Below are positions 17,050-27,319 of a stretch of DNA of 64,000 nucleotides, piece after piece. The notes below the pieces were generated by a model. The model made no database searches and was not told the DNA's origin. It saw only the letters and a program-made list of their open reading frames with translations. Both the position numbers and the translations under genes were made by a program. The DNA is from Paraflavitalea pollutisoli (GTDB lineage: Bacteria > Bacteroidota > Bacteroidia > Chitinophagales > Chitinophagaceae), in NCBI RefSeq assembly GCF_029360705.1, contig NZ_JARKMX010000008.1, positions 620,001 to 684,000 on the forward strand. The letters are read 5' to 3'. The number at the start of each line of letters is the position of its first letter. Position 1 is the first letter of the stretch.

Positions 17050-20000
17050 TTAGAAACCAAAATTGACGCCGGCGCTCAGGATGCGCAGGGCCGGGTACTG
17101 ACCATTGTCCAGTCCGCGTTCGAAAATGTTCACGCCGGTGATATCCGGATCGAGGCCGGAGTAATTGGTAAACGTGAGCAGGTTCTGTCCGCTCACAAAT
17201 ACCCTCGCCGAGGTGAAACCGATAAAGTTCAACGCGCTCTTCGGAATGGTGTAGCCCAGCTCGATGTTGCGCAGGCGCAGGTAAGAGCCGCTTTCCAGCC
17301 AACGGTCGGTTTGTGGCAACACATTGAACTGAATACCCTGGTCGGGCGCGCCGATCGCTGCGCGGGGCATGCTGGTATTCGTGTTTTGCGGTGTCCAGGG
17401 ATTGGCGCCCTTGCGGAAATTGGTATTCTGGTCCATGCGGTCTACCTGGTAACGGGGGCGGTTGTAGAGGTCATTGCCAACTACGGCGTACCACTGCATA
17501 CTCAGGGAGAAATTCTTGTAAGAAGCATTGAAAAGTGCCCCTACTTCGAAATCGGCCCAGGGGGTACCTACATACACACGGTCCTTATCGGTATTGAGCA
17601 CGCCATCGCCATCACTGTCTACATAGCGTACATCGCCGGGCTTGGCCCAGGGTTGCAGCCGGTCTCCATTCTTATTCGTATAAGCATCGATGGCTGCCTG
17701 GCTTTGGAAGAGGCCATCTGTTTTCAGCGCATACCACTCTCCGATCGAACGGCCCAGTTGCGTGCGGGCATCACCGATCTGCGTGTACTTGGTGGCCGTA
17801 TCGCCAAAGCCGGTCACTTTGTTTTTGATGGTGGTGAAGTTGAGCGTTACATCCCAGCGGAAATCACCGGCATTGGCACTGCGGTAGGTGGCGCTGAGCT
17901 CAAAGCCTTTGTTGCGGATGGAGGCAGCGTTCACAGGTGGGTTGCCACCGGCATTACCCGTGGTCAAACTGATGGGCAGATCGACCAATACATCGTTGGT
18001 ATTGGCGATGAAATATTCTGCCGTCAGCAACAGGCGGTTGTTGAACAGGCCCGCATCGATGCCAAAGTTGGTGGTTTGTTTGGTTTCCCAGCGCAGGTTG
18101 GCGTTGGCTAGCTGCGTATTGATGGCACCCAGTTGTTCCACTTCGCCGGGGCCAAATACGGCCCGTGGGAAGGGATTGATAGAGCCATAGTATTGCCAGG
18201 GGCGCAGGAACTCGCTGTTACCCAGTTCTCCATAAGAGCCACGGATCTTCAGGTCGCTGATCCAGTCCACTTTGAAGAAATCTTCCTGGCTGATGCGCCA
18301 GGCGGCCGATGCCGAGGGGAAGTTACCCCAGCGGTAGGTAGGGCCAAACAAAGAGCTGCCGTCGCGGCGGAAGGTCAGGCTCACCAGGTATTTCTCCAGG
18401 TAGCTGTAGTTCACGCGGCCGAGGAAACCCACGTTGTTCCATTTGCTGGTGGTACTGGTCGCTTGTGCATCCGACCCCTGCACCAGGTTGGTGAGGTTGT
18501 AATTGCCATTGGCATCGGGCACAAAACCGGTCTTTTGCGCAGAGAGTATTTCGTGGGTAAAGGTCTGGTTGGTAAAACCGGCTACGGCACTCACGCGGTG
18601 GGCGCCAAAGCTGCGGTCGAAGTTGAGCGTGTGCTCATACAGGAAAGAGCGGAAATTGCCGCGGTTCTCATTGGCCGTAGCCAGCGGGCTGGGCGTACCC
18701 TGGCGGATGGTGCCGGGGCGACGGAATGCTTTGTAGCGATCGAAGCTGCCTTCTCCGCCTACGTTGAAGCGGTAGTTCAGTCCTTTGAGGATGTTGTAGT
18801 CGAGGAATACGTTGCCGCGAATCTTGAAATTGTACTGGTCTTGCTGTTGCAGGCTTTGCAGGGCGGGTACGTTGGCGGCCAGCGTATTTACATAGGCGTT
18901 GTTGAGACCGATGCCCCATCCTTCGGGATTGGTGGCCGACGCATAACGCACGCGGTCTTGCAGCGGTACCACGGGCAGCATGGTGATCATGTCCACAAAC
19001 GGATTGGTGAAGATGTCGCCCGCTATCGGATCGTCGTGCGTGTACGAGATCAGCATGTTCTCGCCAAAGGTGAAACGGCCTCTTTTGCCGCTGGTATTGA
19101 TCCGCAGGCCGGCGCGCTCAAATTCATTGTCGATGACCGGGCCTGTATTCTTGAAATAACTGCCGGAGATATAATAGTTGGCGGTTTTGCTGCCACCCGA
19201 CAACGACAGGTTGTAATCCTGGATATTGCCGGTGCGCATGAACTCTTTTTGCCAGTCGGTGCTGACGGCCGGGTTGTAATCGGACGTGATGATGGTGGGA
19301 ATGGGCAATCCGCCATTGGTAAACAGCTGTGAAGCGAGTGTTTTGTACTCGTCGTTGTTCATCATATCCCAGCGCTTGCGTACTTCCTGGATACCGGTCT
19401 TCAGGTTGCCACCAATCGTCATGGGGCCTTCCTTTCCTTTTTTGGTGGTGATGATGATCACCCCGTTGGCGGCGCGGCTACCATATATGGCAGCGGCGGA
19501 GGCGTCTTTCAGGATCTGGATGGATTCTATATCGTTGGGGTTGAAGTCGGGCGTGGCATCGCTGTACATACCGTCGATGATGTAGAGCGGGTTGTTATTG
19601 GCGAAAGTGCCTGCGCCGCGGATATCGATCTTGGCGCCGCCACCGGGGGTACCACTGTTGCGCACGGTAACACCTGCGGCCAGGCCCTGGATGGACTCTG
19701 CCACGGAAGAGGCTACATTGCGGTTGGCAGCGGCGGGATTGATGACGCCTACCGCGCCGGTGAGGTCTTTTTTGCGCACGGTCTGGTAGCCGATCACCAC
19801 CACATCGCTGAGCGAGGCTTCTGCCACGGCCAGTGTTTCCTCGATGTCGCCGCTGGCAGCCGTCACTTCTTTGGGCTGGTAGCCTACGGAACTGATGACG
19901 AGCACCGTGCCGGGGGCTACATTGAGCGAGAATTTACCGTCGGCATCGGCCACCACGGAGCGCGTTGTGCCTTTAACGGTAATGGTAGCGCCGGGAAGGG

Positions 20001-20121
20001 CATCGCCGGCGGGTGTGCGAATCACCCCTTTAATCGTTTGCTGCGCGAATAGGGATAGACAGCATAGCAAGCTGACAATCGTGCTTACGAAGGCCCTGGC
20101 CATTCGTCTGTTGTACATCAT
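17050..20121 (-). CDS. susC: SusC/RagA-family TonB-dependent outer-membrane transporter
   Basis: The 1023-residue protein has a signal peptide (about residues 1-26), a carboxypeptidase-regulatory-like beta-sandwich (about 28-110), the SusC signature around DVVVIGYQTVRKKDLTGAV, a plug domain (about 118-230, with SIQILKDASAAAIYGSRAANG) and a long beta-barrel ending in Phe. It imports oligosaccharides across the outer membrane using TonB energy. A second Met at residue 7 (MARAFVSTIV) could be the true start; both give a signal peptide. It is the first gene of the susC-susD-GH43-GH43 operon and is divergent from the hybrid two-component regulator. Confidence 0.95.
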   Translation of the reverse strand: MMYNRRMARAFVSTIVSLLCCLSLFAQQTIKGVIRTPAGDALPGATITVKGTTRSVVADADGKFSLNVAPGTVLVISSVGYQPKEVTAASGDIEETLAVAEASLSDVVVIGYQTVRKKDLTGAVGVINPAAANRNVASSVAESIQGLAAGVTVRNSGTPGGGAKIDIRGAGTFANNNPLYIIDGMYSDATPDFNPNDIESIQILKDASAAAIYGSRAANGVIIITTKKGKEGPMTIGGNLKTGIQEVRKRWDMMNNDEYKTLASQLFTNGGLPIPTIITSDYNPAVSTDWQKEFMRTGNIQDYNLSLSGGSKTANYYISGSYFKNTGPVIDNEFERAGLRINTSGKRGRFTFGENMLISYTHDDPIAGDIFTNPFVDMITMLPVVPLQDRVRYASATNPEGWGIGLNNAYVNTLAANVPALQSLQQQDQYNFKIRGNVFLDYNILKGLNYRFNVGGEGSFDRYKAFRRPGTIRQGTPSPLATANENRGNFRSFLYEHTLNFDRSFGAHRVSAVAGFTNQTFTHEILSAQKTGFVPDANGNYNLTNLVQGSDAQATSTTSKWNNVGFLGRVNYSYLEKYLVSLTFRRDGSSLFGPTYRWGNFPSASAAWRISQEDFFKVDWISDLKIRGSYGELGNSEFLRPWQYYGSINPFPRAVFGPGEVEQLGAINTQLANANLRWETKQTTNFGIDAGLFNNRLLLTAEYFIANTNDVLVDLPISLTTGNAGGNPPVNAASIRNKGFELSATYRSANAGDFRWDVTLNFTTIKNKVTGFGDTATKYTQIGDARTQLGRSIGEWYALKTDGLFQSQAAIDAYTNKNGDRLQPWAKPGDVRYVDSDGDGVLNTDKDRVYVGTPWADFEVGALFNASYKNFSLSMQWYAVVGNDLYNRPRYQVDRMDQNTNFRKGANPWTPQNTNTSMPRAAIGAPDQGIQFNVLPQTDRWLESGSYLRLRNIELGYTIPKSALNFIGFTSARVFVSGQNLLTFTNYSGLDPDITGVNIFERGLDNGQYPALRILSAGVNFGF

Positions 20122-20442
20122 TGTGGGCAGTTTTGGTGTAGTAGAATAGTTGAGCTGCTAAAAGGCTGCCTGCGTGGAGGGGCGCAGGGTCGTCGCATGG
20201 CGACAGCCTGACAGGGCCCGGGAATGAGCGATGTAGATGGTAGCAACACATGGCAAGTCTTTTAACAACCTGCAAGTAAGCCAGCTGTGTTCAATATTAA
20301 AATATCAGGATTGGTCAAAATGCTTTCAAATCGTGTCACGCATTAAATTGAGGGGCTATCTTTTAATTTGTGTTGGTACATTTAAGGCAACAAGCCAACA
20401 AGGCAAACAGGAAAATACAGAAGTACTAATTTTATTGTACGA
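20122..20442. promoter_or_regulatory. divergent intergenic region, susC and HTCS promoters
   Basis: About 320 bases without a gene separate susC from the regulator. No exact TAnnTTTG match stands out. Near 20387-20411 there are short imperfect direct repeats of the type CAACAAG/CAACAAGG on the regulator side. The control site for susC is presumed to lie here, but I cannot point to it. Confidence 0.4.
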
Positions 20443-23400
20443 TTGAGATACGTATTGCTGACCATATGGATACTGATGGCGTTGCCCGCGCTGGCGCAGC
20501 GGTATAATTTCCGCCACTACCAGGTAGAGAACGGGTTGTCGAACAATACCGTGTATTGCAGCCTGCAGGACCAGCACGGTTTTCTGTGGTTTGGTACCAA
20601 AGACGGCCTCAACCGGTTCGACGGTTACCGCTTCAAAGCTTTTTCGGTGCCCAGCAAGGGACAGGACCATACAGCCTATTTCATCAGCTGCCTGCTGGAG
20701 GATCAACAGGGGGTGTTGTGGGCCGGCTGCCGCAATGGTCTTTTTTACTTCGATCGGCGCCAGGAGCAACTGGTATTGCTATCGGATACCCTGCCCGAGA
20801 TCAACGCGCTCGAAACGGATAGCAGTGGGCATCTCTGGTTCATTTCCCGCACTACCCTCTACCGCTACCACCTGACGACCAAAACGCTGACGCGTTTTGC
20901 CCCCCACGAATATTTCAACGCCACCACGCTTTGCCGCGATGGCCAGGGTACCCTGTGGGCAGCCACCGATGATGGCAAGCTGCAACGATTCGATGCCGCC
21001 TCCGGTAAGTTCCAGGCTTTTTCCGTGTTCACCCATTCGCCCCCGGCGCCTTCCAGGTGGATACTCACCTTACGCGCTACCGATCGACAGACGATCTATG
21101 TGGGCACGTTCAACCAGGGCCTCAAAGAATTCAATATGGCCACCGGCGATTACCGCGATCTGCTGGCCTACAATCCGAATAAAACACCGATTGCCGTACG
21201 GGCCATCGTGCCTTACGCATCCGGCGAATACTGGATCGGGACCGAGTCGGGCATTTTCGTGCTGGATGAACACACGCAACAATTCACGCAACTGCGCAAG
21301 CAGGTAGCCGATCCCTATTCGCTCACCGACAATGCGGTCTATACTTTGTGCAAAGACCGGGAAGGCGGCATCTGGGTGGGTACTTATTTCGGGGGTATCA
21401 ATTACTACTCGCGTCAATACGATCGCTTCCAGAAATTCTTTCCCGATCACTCGGCCCGTGCCATCAGTGGCAATATCGTGCGTGAGATCTGTGCCGATGC
21501 CGACGGGTATATCTGGATCGGTACGGAAGATGCCGGCCTCAATAAGCTGGATCCCGCCACCGGACATATTACGCAGTTTACCCCCACGGGCAATACACAC
21601 GGTATCTCCTACTCCAATATCCACGGCTTGCTGGCTACCGGCAACGACCTGTGGATCGGCACGTACGAGAATGGCCTCGATATCATGGACCGCCGCACGG
21701 GCATCGTCAAAAAGCATTATGTGGCAGGACCCGCGCCCCATCAGTTGAAAAGTAATTTTATCGTCAGCCTGCTGCAGACAACCTCGGGCGATATCTATGT
21801 GGGTACCGGCAATTGCCTGTTCCGGTACAATCCGGCAACCGATGATTTCACGCAGATCGCTGCCATACCCGGTGGCATCTTCGTGTCGTGTATGCTGGAA
21901 GCCCATGACCAGACCATTTGGGTGGGTACCCATGACCGCGGGGTGTACTATTTCAACCCGGTCACACAGGTTTCAGGTCATTTCGAAAACAATGCGGCCG
22001 ACGCAAAAAGTCTTGCCGCCAACACGGTCAATGCGTTGTATGAAGATGCGCAGCACGTCTTGTGGCTGGGTACGGAAGGCGGTGGACTTAGCCGGCTCAA
22101 TGTGGAGCGCACTGCTTTTACGCGGATCACCACAAAGGAAGGATTGCCCAGCAATTTTGTATTCAAAATACTGGAGGACGATCAACACCAGTTGTGGATC
22201 ACGACCTCGCGCGGGTTGGTGCAATATGATCGTAAGCAGGGTGCTGTTGCGGCTTACACCCAGGCCAATGGGTTGCTCAACGACCAGTTCAACTACAATT
22301 CAGGTTATAAAGATCCCCAGGGCCGCCTCTACTTTGGCAGTGTAAAAGGGCTTACGAGTTTTATGCCGCGTGAACTGAGTCGCCCGGCAACGATGCCGCC
22401 GGTATGGATTACCGGGTTGCAGGTGCAGGAGCAGGACGTGTTGCCCGGCGAGGACGGACGCCTTCAACTACCCTACGACCGTTCAACTTTCAGCGTCGAC
22501 TTTGCCGCTTTGACGTATGTGGCGCCGGAAATGACGCAGTACAGTTATAAGCTGGAAGGACTCGAGGAGGATTGGACGCTCCTGAAGAACAACCGCCGCC
22601 TGTATTTCACCAATGTAAAACCGGGGCACTACCGTCTCCTGATCAGGGCCTTGCAGGGCAATAACCAGTGGACGGAACACCCGGCCGTGCTGGAAGTGGT
22701 TATTCACCCGCCGTGGTGGAAGAGCTGGCCGGCCTATTGCATGTATGTGGTAGTCGCTTCGCTCGCCGCCTGGTATGCGGTACGCAAATACCATCGTTTT
22801 CAAAAAGCACGGCAACAACGGCGCATGGACCTGCTCGAAAACGAAAAGGCGAAAGAGGCATATCGTTCCAAGATCGAGTTCTTCACCAATGTGGCGCATG
22901 AAATACGTACACCGCTTACACTGATCAAATTGCCGCTGGATAAAATACTGGCTACGCCCCAATTGTCGGAGGGCATCAAAGACAATCTAACGATTATGGA
23001 CAAGAACACGAACCGGCTGATCGACCTGACGAACCAACTGCTGGATTTCCGGAAAACCGAAAACAACAGTGTCAGCCTCAGCTATGTGAAGACAGATATC
23101 CGTGAGTTGCTGCAGCAGTTGGTCGAGTCGTTTAGACCGGCTGCGGAACAGAAGAAGATCGACTTCAAACTGGAGCTGCCGCGTATCTCTTTTCAGGCGT
23201 ATGTAGATCCGGAGGCCGTCAGGAAGATCCTCAGCAACCTGCTCAACAATGCCATCAAGTACAGCAAGCAGTCTGTGGTGGTCAGGATTATGCCTTTTGG
23301 GAGCGATGATAATTTCTTTTGTATCCGCGTATCCAACGATGGCTACCTGATCCCACCGCACCTGAAGGAAAAGATATTCGAACCGTTTTACCGCATCAAG

Positions 23401-24387
23401 GATACCGACAAAGAGCAGGGCACCGGCATTGGACTGGCGTTGGCCTTGTCACTGGCAGAACTGCACCGGGGTACTTTATCGGTGGATACGGATGCGCAAC
23501 AAAACCATTTCTCCCTGACGTTGCCCATGCACCAGGACACGGAGTTTGAGTTGTATGGGGCAGATGCCCCGGCCACTACCGCCCCACCTGCTGCTGATCT
23601 GGAAGAACCGGGCGACAAGAATATGATCCTGCTGGTGGAAGACAACAAAGAGATCCTGGACTTTATTGCCCGGGAACTGTCGGCCGAGTATACGGTGATC
23701 AAAGCGCAGCACGGCGCTGAAGCGCTGGAAAAGATTGCAGCGGCTAACGTACAGCTCATCATCAGCGACATCATGATGCCGATCATGGATGGGTTCAGTT
23801 TGTGTAAGGAGGTGAAGTCGAACATGGAGTACAGCCATATCCCGGTGATCCTGCTGACGGCCAAGAACTCCTTGCAATCGAAGATCGAGGGGTTGGAGCT
23901 GGGGGCCGATGCCTATATCGAAAAACCATTCTCGCAACCGCACCTGCTGGCGCAGATCAGGAGCCTGCTCAACAACCGCAACAAGATCAAGGATCATTTT
24001 GCCAATTCTCCGCTGGCCAATATCAAAACGATGGCCTATTCACGGGCCGATGAAAAGTTCCTGCTGGCGGTGAACGATCATATCCATGCGCATCTCGCAG
24101 ATCCCGATTTCAACGTAGACCAGCTGGCGCGTATCATGAATATGAGCAGGCCCACCTTGTACCGCAAGATCCGTGGGCTCTCGAACCTTTCTCCCAACGA
24201 ACTCATCAACATTACGCGGCTGAAGAAGGCGGCAGAATGGCTGTCGACCGGCGATCGCAAGATCTACGAAGTAGCGGAGATGGTGGGTTATAGCCTGGCG
24301 GCCAATTTCAGCCGCGACTTCATGAAGCAATTCAACATCAGTCCGTCTGAGTATGCGGCCTCGAAGAAGGCACAGGCAGATCGATAA
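20443..24387 (+). CDS. hybrid two-component system regulator (HTCS) of the glycan locus
   Basis: The 1314-residue one-protein signalling system has these parts in order: signal peptide, reg_prop beta-propeller repeats (about 20-640), Y_Y_Y domain (about 690-755), one membrane helix (about 763-785), histidine kinase with His819 in the motif VAHEIRTPLTL, HATPase, receiver with phosphoacceptor Asp1109 (IISDIMMP), and a C-terminal AraC DNA-binding domain (about 1205-1310). HTCS proteins sense an oligosaccharide in the periplasm and activate the adjacent susC operon. The start is TTG at 20443, because no ATG gives a full signal peptide; the next ATG (20476) would remove most of it. It is divergent from susC. 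Confidence 0.95.
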   Translation: MRYVLLTIWILMALPALAQRYNFRHYQVENGLSNNTVYCSLQDQHGFLWFGTKDGLNRFDGYRFKAFSVPSKGQDHTAYFISCLLEDQQGVLWAGCRNGLFYFDRRQEQLVLLSDTLPEINALETDSSGHLWFISRTTLYRYHLTTKTLTRFAPHEYFNATTLCRDGQGTLWAATDDGKLQRFDAASGKFQAFSVFTHSPPAPSRWILTLRATDRQTIYVGTFNQGLKEFNMATGDYRDLLAYNPNKTPIAVRAIVPYASGEYWIGTESGIFVLDEHTQQFTQLRKQVADPYSLTDNAVYTLCKDREGGIWVGTYFGGINYYSRQYDRFQKFFPDHSARAISGNIVREICADADGYIWIGTEDAGLNKLDPATGHITQFTPTGNTHGISYSNIHGLLATGNDLWIGTYENGLDIMDRRTGIVKKHYVAGPAPHQLKSNFIVSLLQTTSGDIYVGTGNCLFRYNPATDDFTQIAAIPGGIFVSCMLEAHDQTIWVGTHDRGVYYFNPVTQVSGHFENNAADAKSLAANTVNALYEDAQHVLWLGTEGGGLSRLNVERTAFTRITTKEGLPSNFVFKILEDDQHQLWITTSRGLVQYDRKQGAVAAYTQANGLLNDQFNYNSGYKDPQGRLYFGSVKGLTSFMPRELSRPATMPPVWITGLQVQEQDVLPGEDGRLQLPYDRSTFSVDFAALTYVAPEMTQYSYKLEGLEEDWTLLKNNRRLYFTNVKPGHYRLLIRALQGNNQWTEHPAVLEVVIHPPWWKSWPAYCMYVVVASLAAWYAVRKYHRFQKARQQRRMDLLENEKAKEAYRSKIEFFTNVAHEIRTPLTLIKLPLDKILATPQLSEGIKDNLTIMDKNTNRLIDLTNQLLDFRKTENNSVSLSYVKTDIRELLQQLVESFRPAAEQKKIDFKLELPRISFQAYVDPEAVRKILSNLLNNAIKYSKQSVVVRIMPFGSDDNFFCIRVSNDGYLIPPHLKEKIFEPFYRIKDTDKEQGTGIGLALALSLAELHRGTLSVDTDAQQNHFSLTLPMHQDTEFELYGADAPATTAPPAADLEEPGDKNMILLVEDNKEILDFIARELSAEYTVIKAQHGAEALEKIAAANVQLIISDIMMPIMDGFSLCKEVKSNMEYSHIPVILLTAKNSLQSKIEGLELGADAYIEKPFSQPHLLAQIRSLLNNRNKIKDHFANSPLANIKTMAYSRADEKFLLAVNDHIHAHLADPDFNVDQLARIMNMSRPTLYRKIRGLSNLSPNELINITRLKKAAEWLSTGDRKIYEVAEMVGYSLAANFSRDFMKQFNISPSEYAASKKAQADR

Positions 24388-24557
24388 ACGGGCGTTGCTC
24401 CTGCAAAGAATTACCTGGTTGCCAACTAATGAAGTATATTTTATTTGGGTGATGGGGCGCCGATATCACCGAAGATTATAAGCAACATTCCCTACGGATT
24501 GTTGTCTATATTGCAATATCGCCGGGTGGCCTTCAGGCCGGCGGCTGACTGATCACC

Positions 24558-25394
24558 ATGAATATTGCCATCAAGTACCCCGCTTCGAAAATACTGCAGG
24601 ACCTGGGCCTGTATTATATCTTCTCTTCGCAGGAGGCTGGTGGGCATTATCAGTACCAGTCTTTGCCCGCTACCAATCTTTGTCTCACGATCTACAAAGC
24701 CAATACGGTGCAAACCAGGGTGTCCCGATCGGAGAATACCTGTATCATACATCCTGGCAGCAAAGTTCATAGCCGCCTATATGGTTTTCACAAAAAGCAG
24801 CTCGATGTGACGGTCCATGGGGAAATGGACCAGGTCTGTGTGATCTTCCAGGCGGGGGGCTTGCGATTGTTTACGCGCGTTCCGTACGGAGAGTTGATGC
24901 CGGAAACCGATGTACTGGGATTGCTCTTTGGGCAGCAGGGGGCTTCACTGGCGGAGCGTTTGTTTGCCACGGAGCAGACAGCAGCCCGGGTGGCGGTGTT
25001 GGATGCCTTCCTGTCAAAAGCGTTGCAGGAGAACCGCCGGCAGCTCAACATCGACCGCCTTGTATCCCAACTCGACCGCCAGCCTGCCAATAGCCGCGTG
25101 GTATCGCTGGCCGCTACCGAAAACAAAGACACCTCTACCCTATACCGGCATTTCAAACAGTATGTGGGACAATCGCCCAAAGAGTACCTGAAAGTGATCC
25201 GCTTCCGGCGGGCCTTGAAGGCCCTGCTGCATCGACGGTACCTCAGTCTTACCGAGCTTGCTTATGACCTGGGTTACTACGACCAATCGCATTTCATCAA
25301 AGATTTCACCCAGATCACCGATTGTAATCCCGGCCTGATCCATCAGGTCACTACGGTGGTGCAGGAGGAACTCGTACTGATCCCCCGCTCCTAA
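24558..25394 (+). CDS. AraC-family transcriptional regulator
   Basis: The 278-residue cytoplasmic protein has an N-terminal sensor-like region related to the DUF6597 type and a C-terminal AraC double helix-turn-helix (about 175-270). Clear motifs are HFKQYVGQSPKEYLKVIRF in the first half and LTELAYDLGYYDQSHFIKDF in the second. It follows the HTCS gene in the same direction but 170 nt away, so it is likely independent. Target genes and ligand are unknown. Confidence 0.88.
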   Translation: MNIAIKYPASKILQDLGLYYIFSSQEAGGHYQYQSLPATNLCLTIYKANTVQTRVSRSENTCIIHPGSKVHSRLYGFHKKQLDVTVHGEMDQVCVIFQAGGLRLFTRVPYGELMPETDVLGLLFGQQGASLAERLFATEQTAARVAVLDAFLSKALQENRRQLNIDRLVSQLDRQPANSRVVSLAATENKDTSTLYRHFKQYVGQSPKEYLKVIRFRRALKALLHRRYLSLTELAYDLGYYDQSHFIKDFTQITDCNPGLIHQVTTVVQEELVLIPRS

Positions 25395-25433
25395 AATGCA
25401 TGATTTTTACAATTTCAGGGGAGCCCCATCGCC

Positions 25434-25441
25434 TAGTTTTG
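25434..25441 (+). promoter_or_regulatory. Bacteroidota -7 promoter element
   Basis: TAGTTTTG exactly matches TAnnTTTG, 37 nt upstream of the ATG at 25479. It probably drives the DUF4932 gene. Confidence 0.55.
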
Positions 25442-25478
25442 CGGCGATATCATTTTTCCCTATTTCAAAAAGTATAGC

Positions 25479-27137
25479 ATGAATCGTTTCCGGAAATTAT
25501 TACCCGTATTGCTTTGCCTGGTGACGGGGTCGGCGGCCCTGGCCCATCCCGCACCCAAACCGGCCTTCAAGTCTTTTAAGTTTGAGTATGGCGGTGTCAA
25601 CTTCAGCGTCGATCCCCGCATTGAACTGTACCAGGCCGTGGTATTGGCCTCCGGAGTGCCGCTGACCAACTATATCGACATCGACTACAAGACCAAGGTA
25701 GACCTGTACATGGAAAAGCACAAAAACCATCCCTTGCTACAATTCTCCAAACGTCACCTCCACAATGGCCTGTTTGGGTACATCGATGCGCCGATCTGGT
25801 TCCTGCTGCACCTCGACAACAATTTCGACTGGCGCAAGGACCTTACCTATGACCAGGCAAAGGATAAGAAAATCGATTCTTTTCGGACTTACCTGAAGCA
25901 GTTTGTGGCCGAGACCGACTATGCCCAGTTCTTCAACAGCAACGAAGCTTTTTACAACATCAGCCTGAAAAGCCTGGCCTTTAACCTGGAGAATTTTCAG
26001 GAGAAAGAACGGGTGCTGAATTATTACGGCGTGAAAAAACAGGAGGATATCCAGTTCAACCTGGTGCTGAACTTCTTTGGCTGGGGCAATTTCGGTCCGC
26101 GGTTGAGGACTGCGAAAGGGCGTGAATTGTATGCGGTCATTGCGCCTACCAAGAGTTTTATGCGCATCCCTACCTTCGACCAGGGCCGCTTGTACAACCT
26201 GGTATGGCATGAGTTTGGCCATTCCTTCGCCAACCCTGCCTGTGAAAAGCAGCCTTATGCAGACCAGTTGCAAGCACTTTCGCACCTGCATGAGCCGATC
26301 AAAGAATCGATGAAGCAGCAGGCCTATGCCGAATGGTTTGCGGTGGTGCGCGAGCACCTGACGGAAGCGGTGGCCTTGCGGCTGGCGGCGCAGAAGTTTG
26401 GAGAGGCCTTTGCCGAGCAGAATTATGTTAGGCCCCAGAAGGGGCGCCGCTGGATCTACCTGTGGCCCTTGCTGGAGGCGCTGAAACAATACGAGACCAA
26501 CCGGGCCACCTACCCTACCCTGGAAGATTTTATGCCGAAGATCGTGGAGGCGTTCAAGAGCGTGACGCAAGCCGATATCGACCAATGGATGGCGGCTGTG
26601 GAAGCGATCCGCAAACCCGATGTCGAAAAGATGCCGCAGATCGGCGATATCTTCCGGAAAGACAGCATCCTGATCATTCTTTCCTCGCAGGAGAAGGATA
26701 CGGCTGCCGATGCGCGCCTGAAGGCGTTCATCAAGGGATTTGTGAAGCTAATACCCAATACAGCGAAGGGCACCATGATCACCGATGCGGAGGTGTCGAA
26801 ATATGACCTCAGTCAGTACAACCTGTTTGTGGTGGGCACCCCCACGGGCAATGCGGTGGTGCAGCAGGTGATGGCGCAGCTACCTATCAAGATTACAGAC
26901 GATGGTGTCATAGCGTCGAAGCAATACGATGGCAAGGGCTATATGCTGATGGCTGGCTGGGTGAATCCCTGGAATACGCAAAAGATCATGACGGTGATTA
27001 CCGCGCTGAATCCTGATGATATGGTCAACTTCAACCGGGCGCCGTTTGGCGGATCCGGTTACCATATTCTCAAAAACCTGATCACCTACAAGACGGGTTC
27101 CTTTGCCCGCAGTGGGTTGATCTGGGGTTGTGACTAG
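25479..27137 (+). CDS. DUF4932 secreted zinc-protease-like protein
   Basis: The 552-residue protein has a signal peptide (about residues 1-22) and a gluzincin-like HEFGH motif (His244, Glu245, His248) inside VWHEFGHSFANP, consistent with a zinc peptidase of the DUF4932 type. The C-terminal part (about 395-552) is a separate alpha/beta-looking domain, possibly the one containing FVVGTPTGNAVV. Likely periplasmic or secreted. It is monocistronic: own promoter element at 25434 and a strong terminator at 27167-27192. Peptidase activity is inferred from the motif only. Confidence 0.8.
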   Translation: MNRFRKLLPVLLCLVTGSAALAHPAPKPAFKSFKFEYGGVNFSVDPRIELYQAVVLASGVPLTNYIDIDYKTKVDLYMEKHKNHPLLQFSKRHLHNGLFGYIDAPIWFLLHLDNNFDWRKDLTYDQAKDKKIDSFRTYLKQFVAETDYAQFFNSNEAFYNISLKSLAFNLENFQEKERVLNYYGVKKQEDIQFNLVLNFFGWGNFGPRLRTAKGRELYAVIAPTKSFMRIPTFDQGRLYNLVWHEFGHSFANPACEKQPYADQLQALSHLHEPIKESMKQQAYAEWFAVVREHLTEAVALRLAAQKFGEAFAEQNYVRPQKGRRWIYLWPLLEALKQYETNRATYPTLEDFMPKIVEAFKSVTQADIDQWMAAVEAIRKPDVEKMPQIGDIFRKDSILIILSSQEKDTAADARLKAFIKGFVKLIPNTAKGTMITDAEVSKYDLSQYNLFVVGTPTGNAVVQQVMAQLPIKITDDGVIASKQYDGKGYMLMAGWVNPWNTQKIMTVITALNPDDMVNFNRAPFGGSGYHILKNLITYKTGSFARSGLIWGCD

Positions 27138-27166
27138 CCATGGTAACTGAATCGCTATAAAACAAA

Positions 27167-27192
27167 GCAGGGCGCTCGTAAGGGCGCCCTGC
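27167..27192 (+). terminator. rho-independent terminator
   Basis: Nine perfect G/C-rich pairs (GCAGGGCGC with GCGCCCTGC) around an 8-nt loop, then a T-rich stretch, 29 nt past the DUF4932 gene stop. Confidence 0.88.
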
Positions 27193-27294
27193 TTGTAATT
27201 TATCATGTCATACGTATGATTTCGGGATAGGTATATACCATTATCACCTCCCCTGTTTATCCCATTTTTCCATGTTTAACCGGGTATTTTCCAG

Positions 27295-27302
27295 CATCTT
27301 TG
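27295..27302 (+). promoter_or_regulatory. probable -7 promoter element
   Basis: CATCTTTG matches 7 of 8 positions of TAnnTTTG and lies 17 nt before the ATG at 27320. It falls inside the longer reading from 27272 and so favours the 27320 start. Confidence 0.4.
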
Positions 27303-27319
27303 CTGTACACCCAGCTACG

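Noticed and set aside
16819-19332. Two long plus-strand ORFs (430 and 399 codons) over susC/susD
   Set aside because: Antisense to well-conserved SusC/SusD; composition reflects the reverse complement of those genes.
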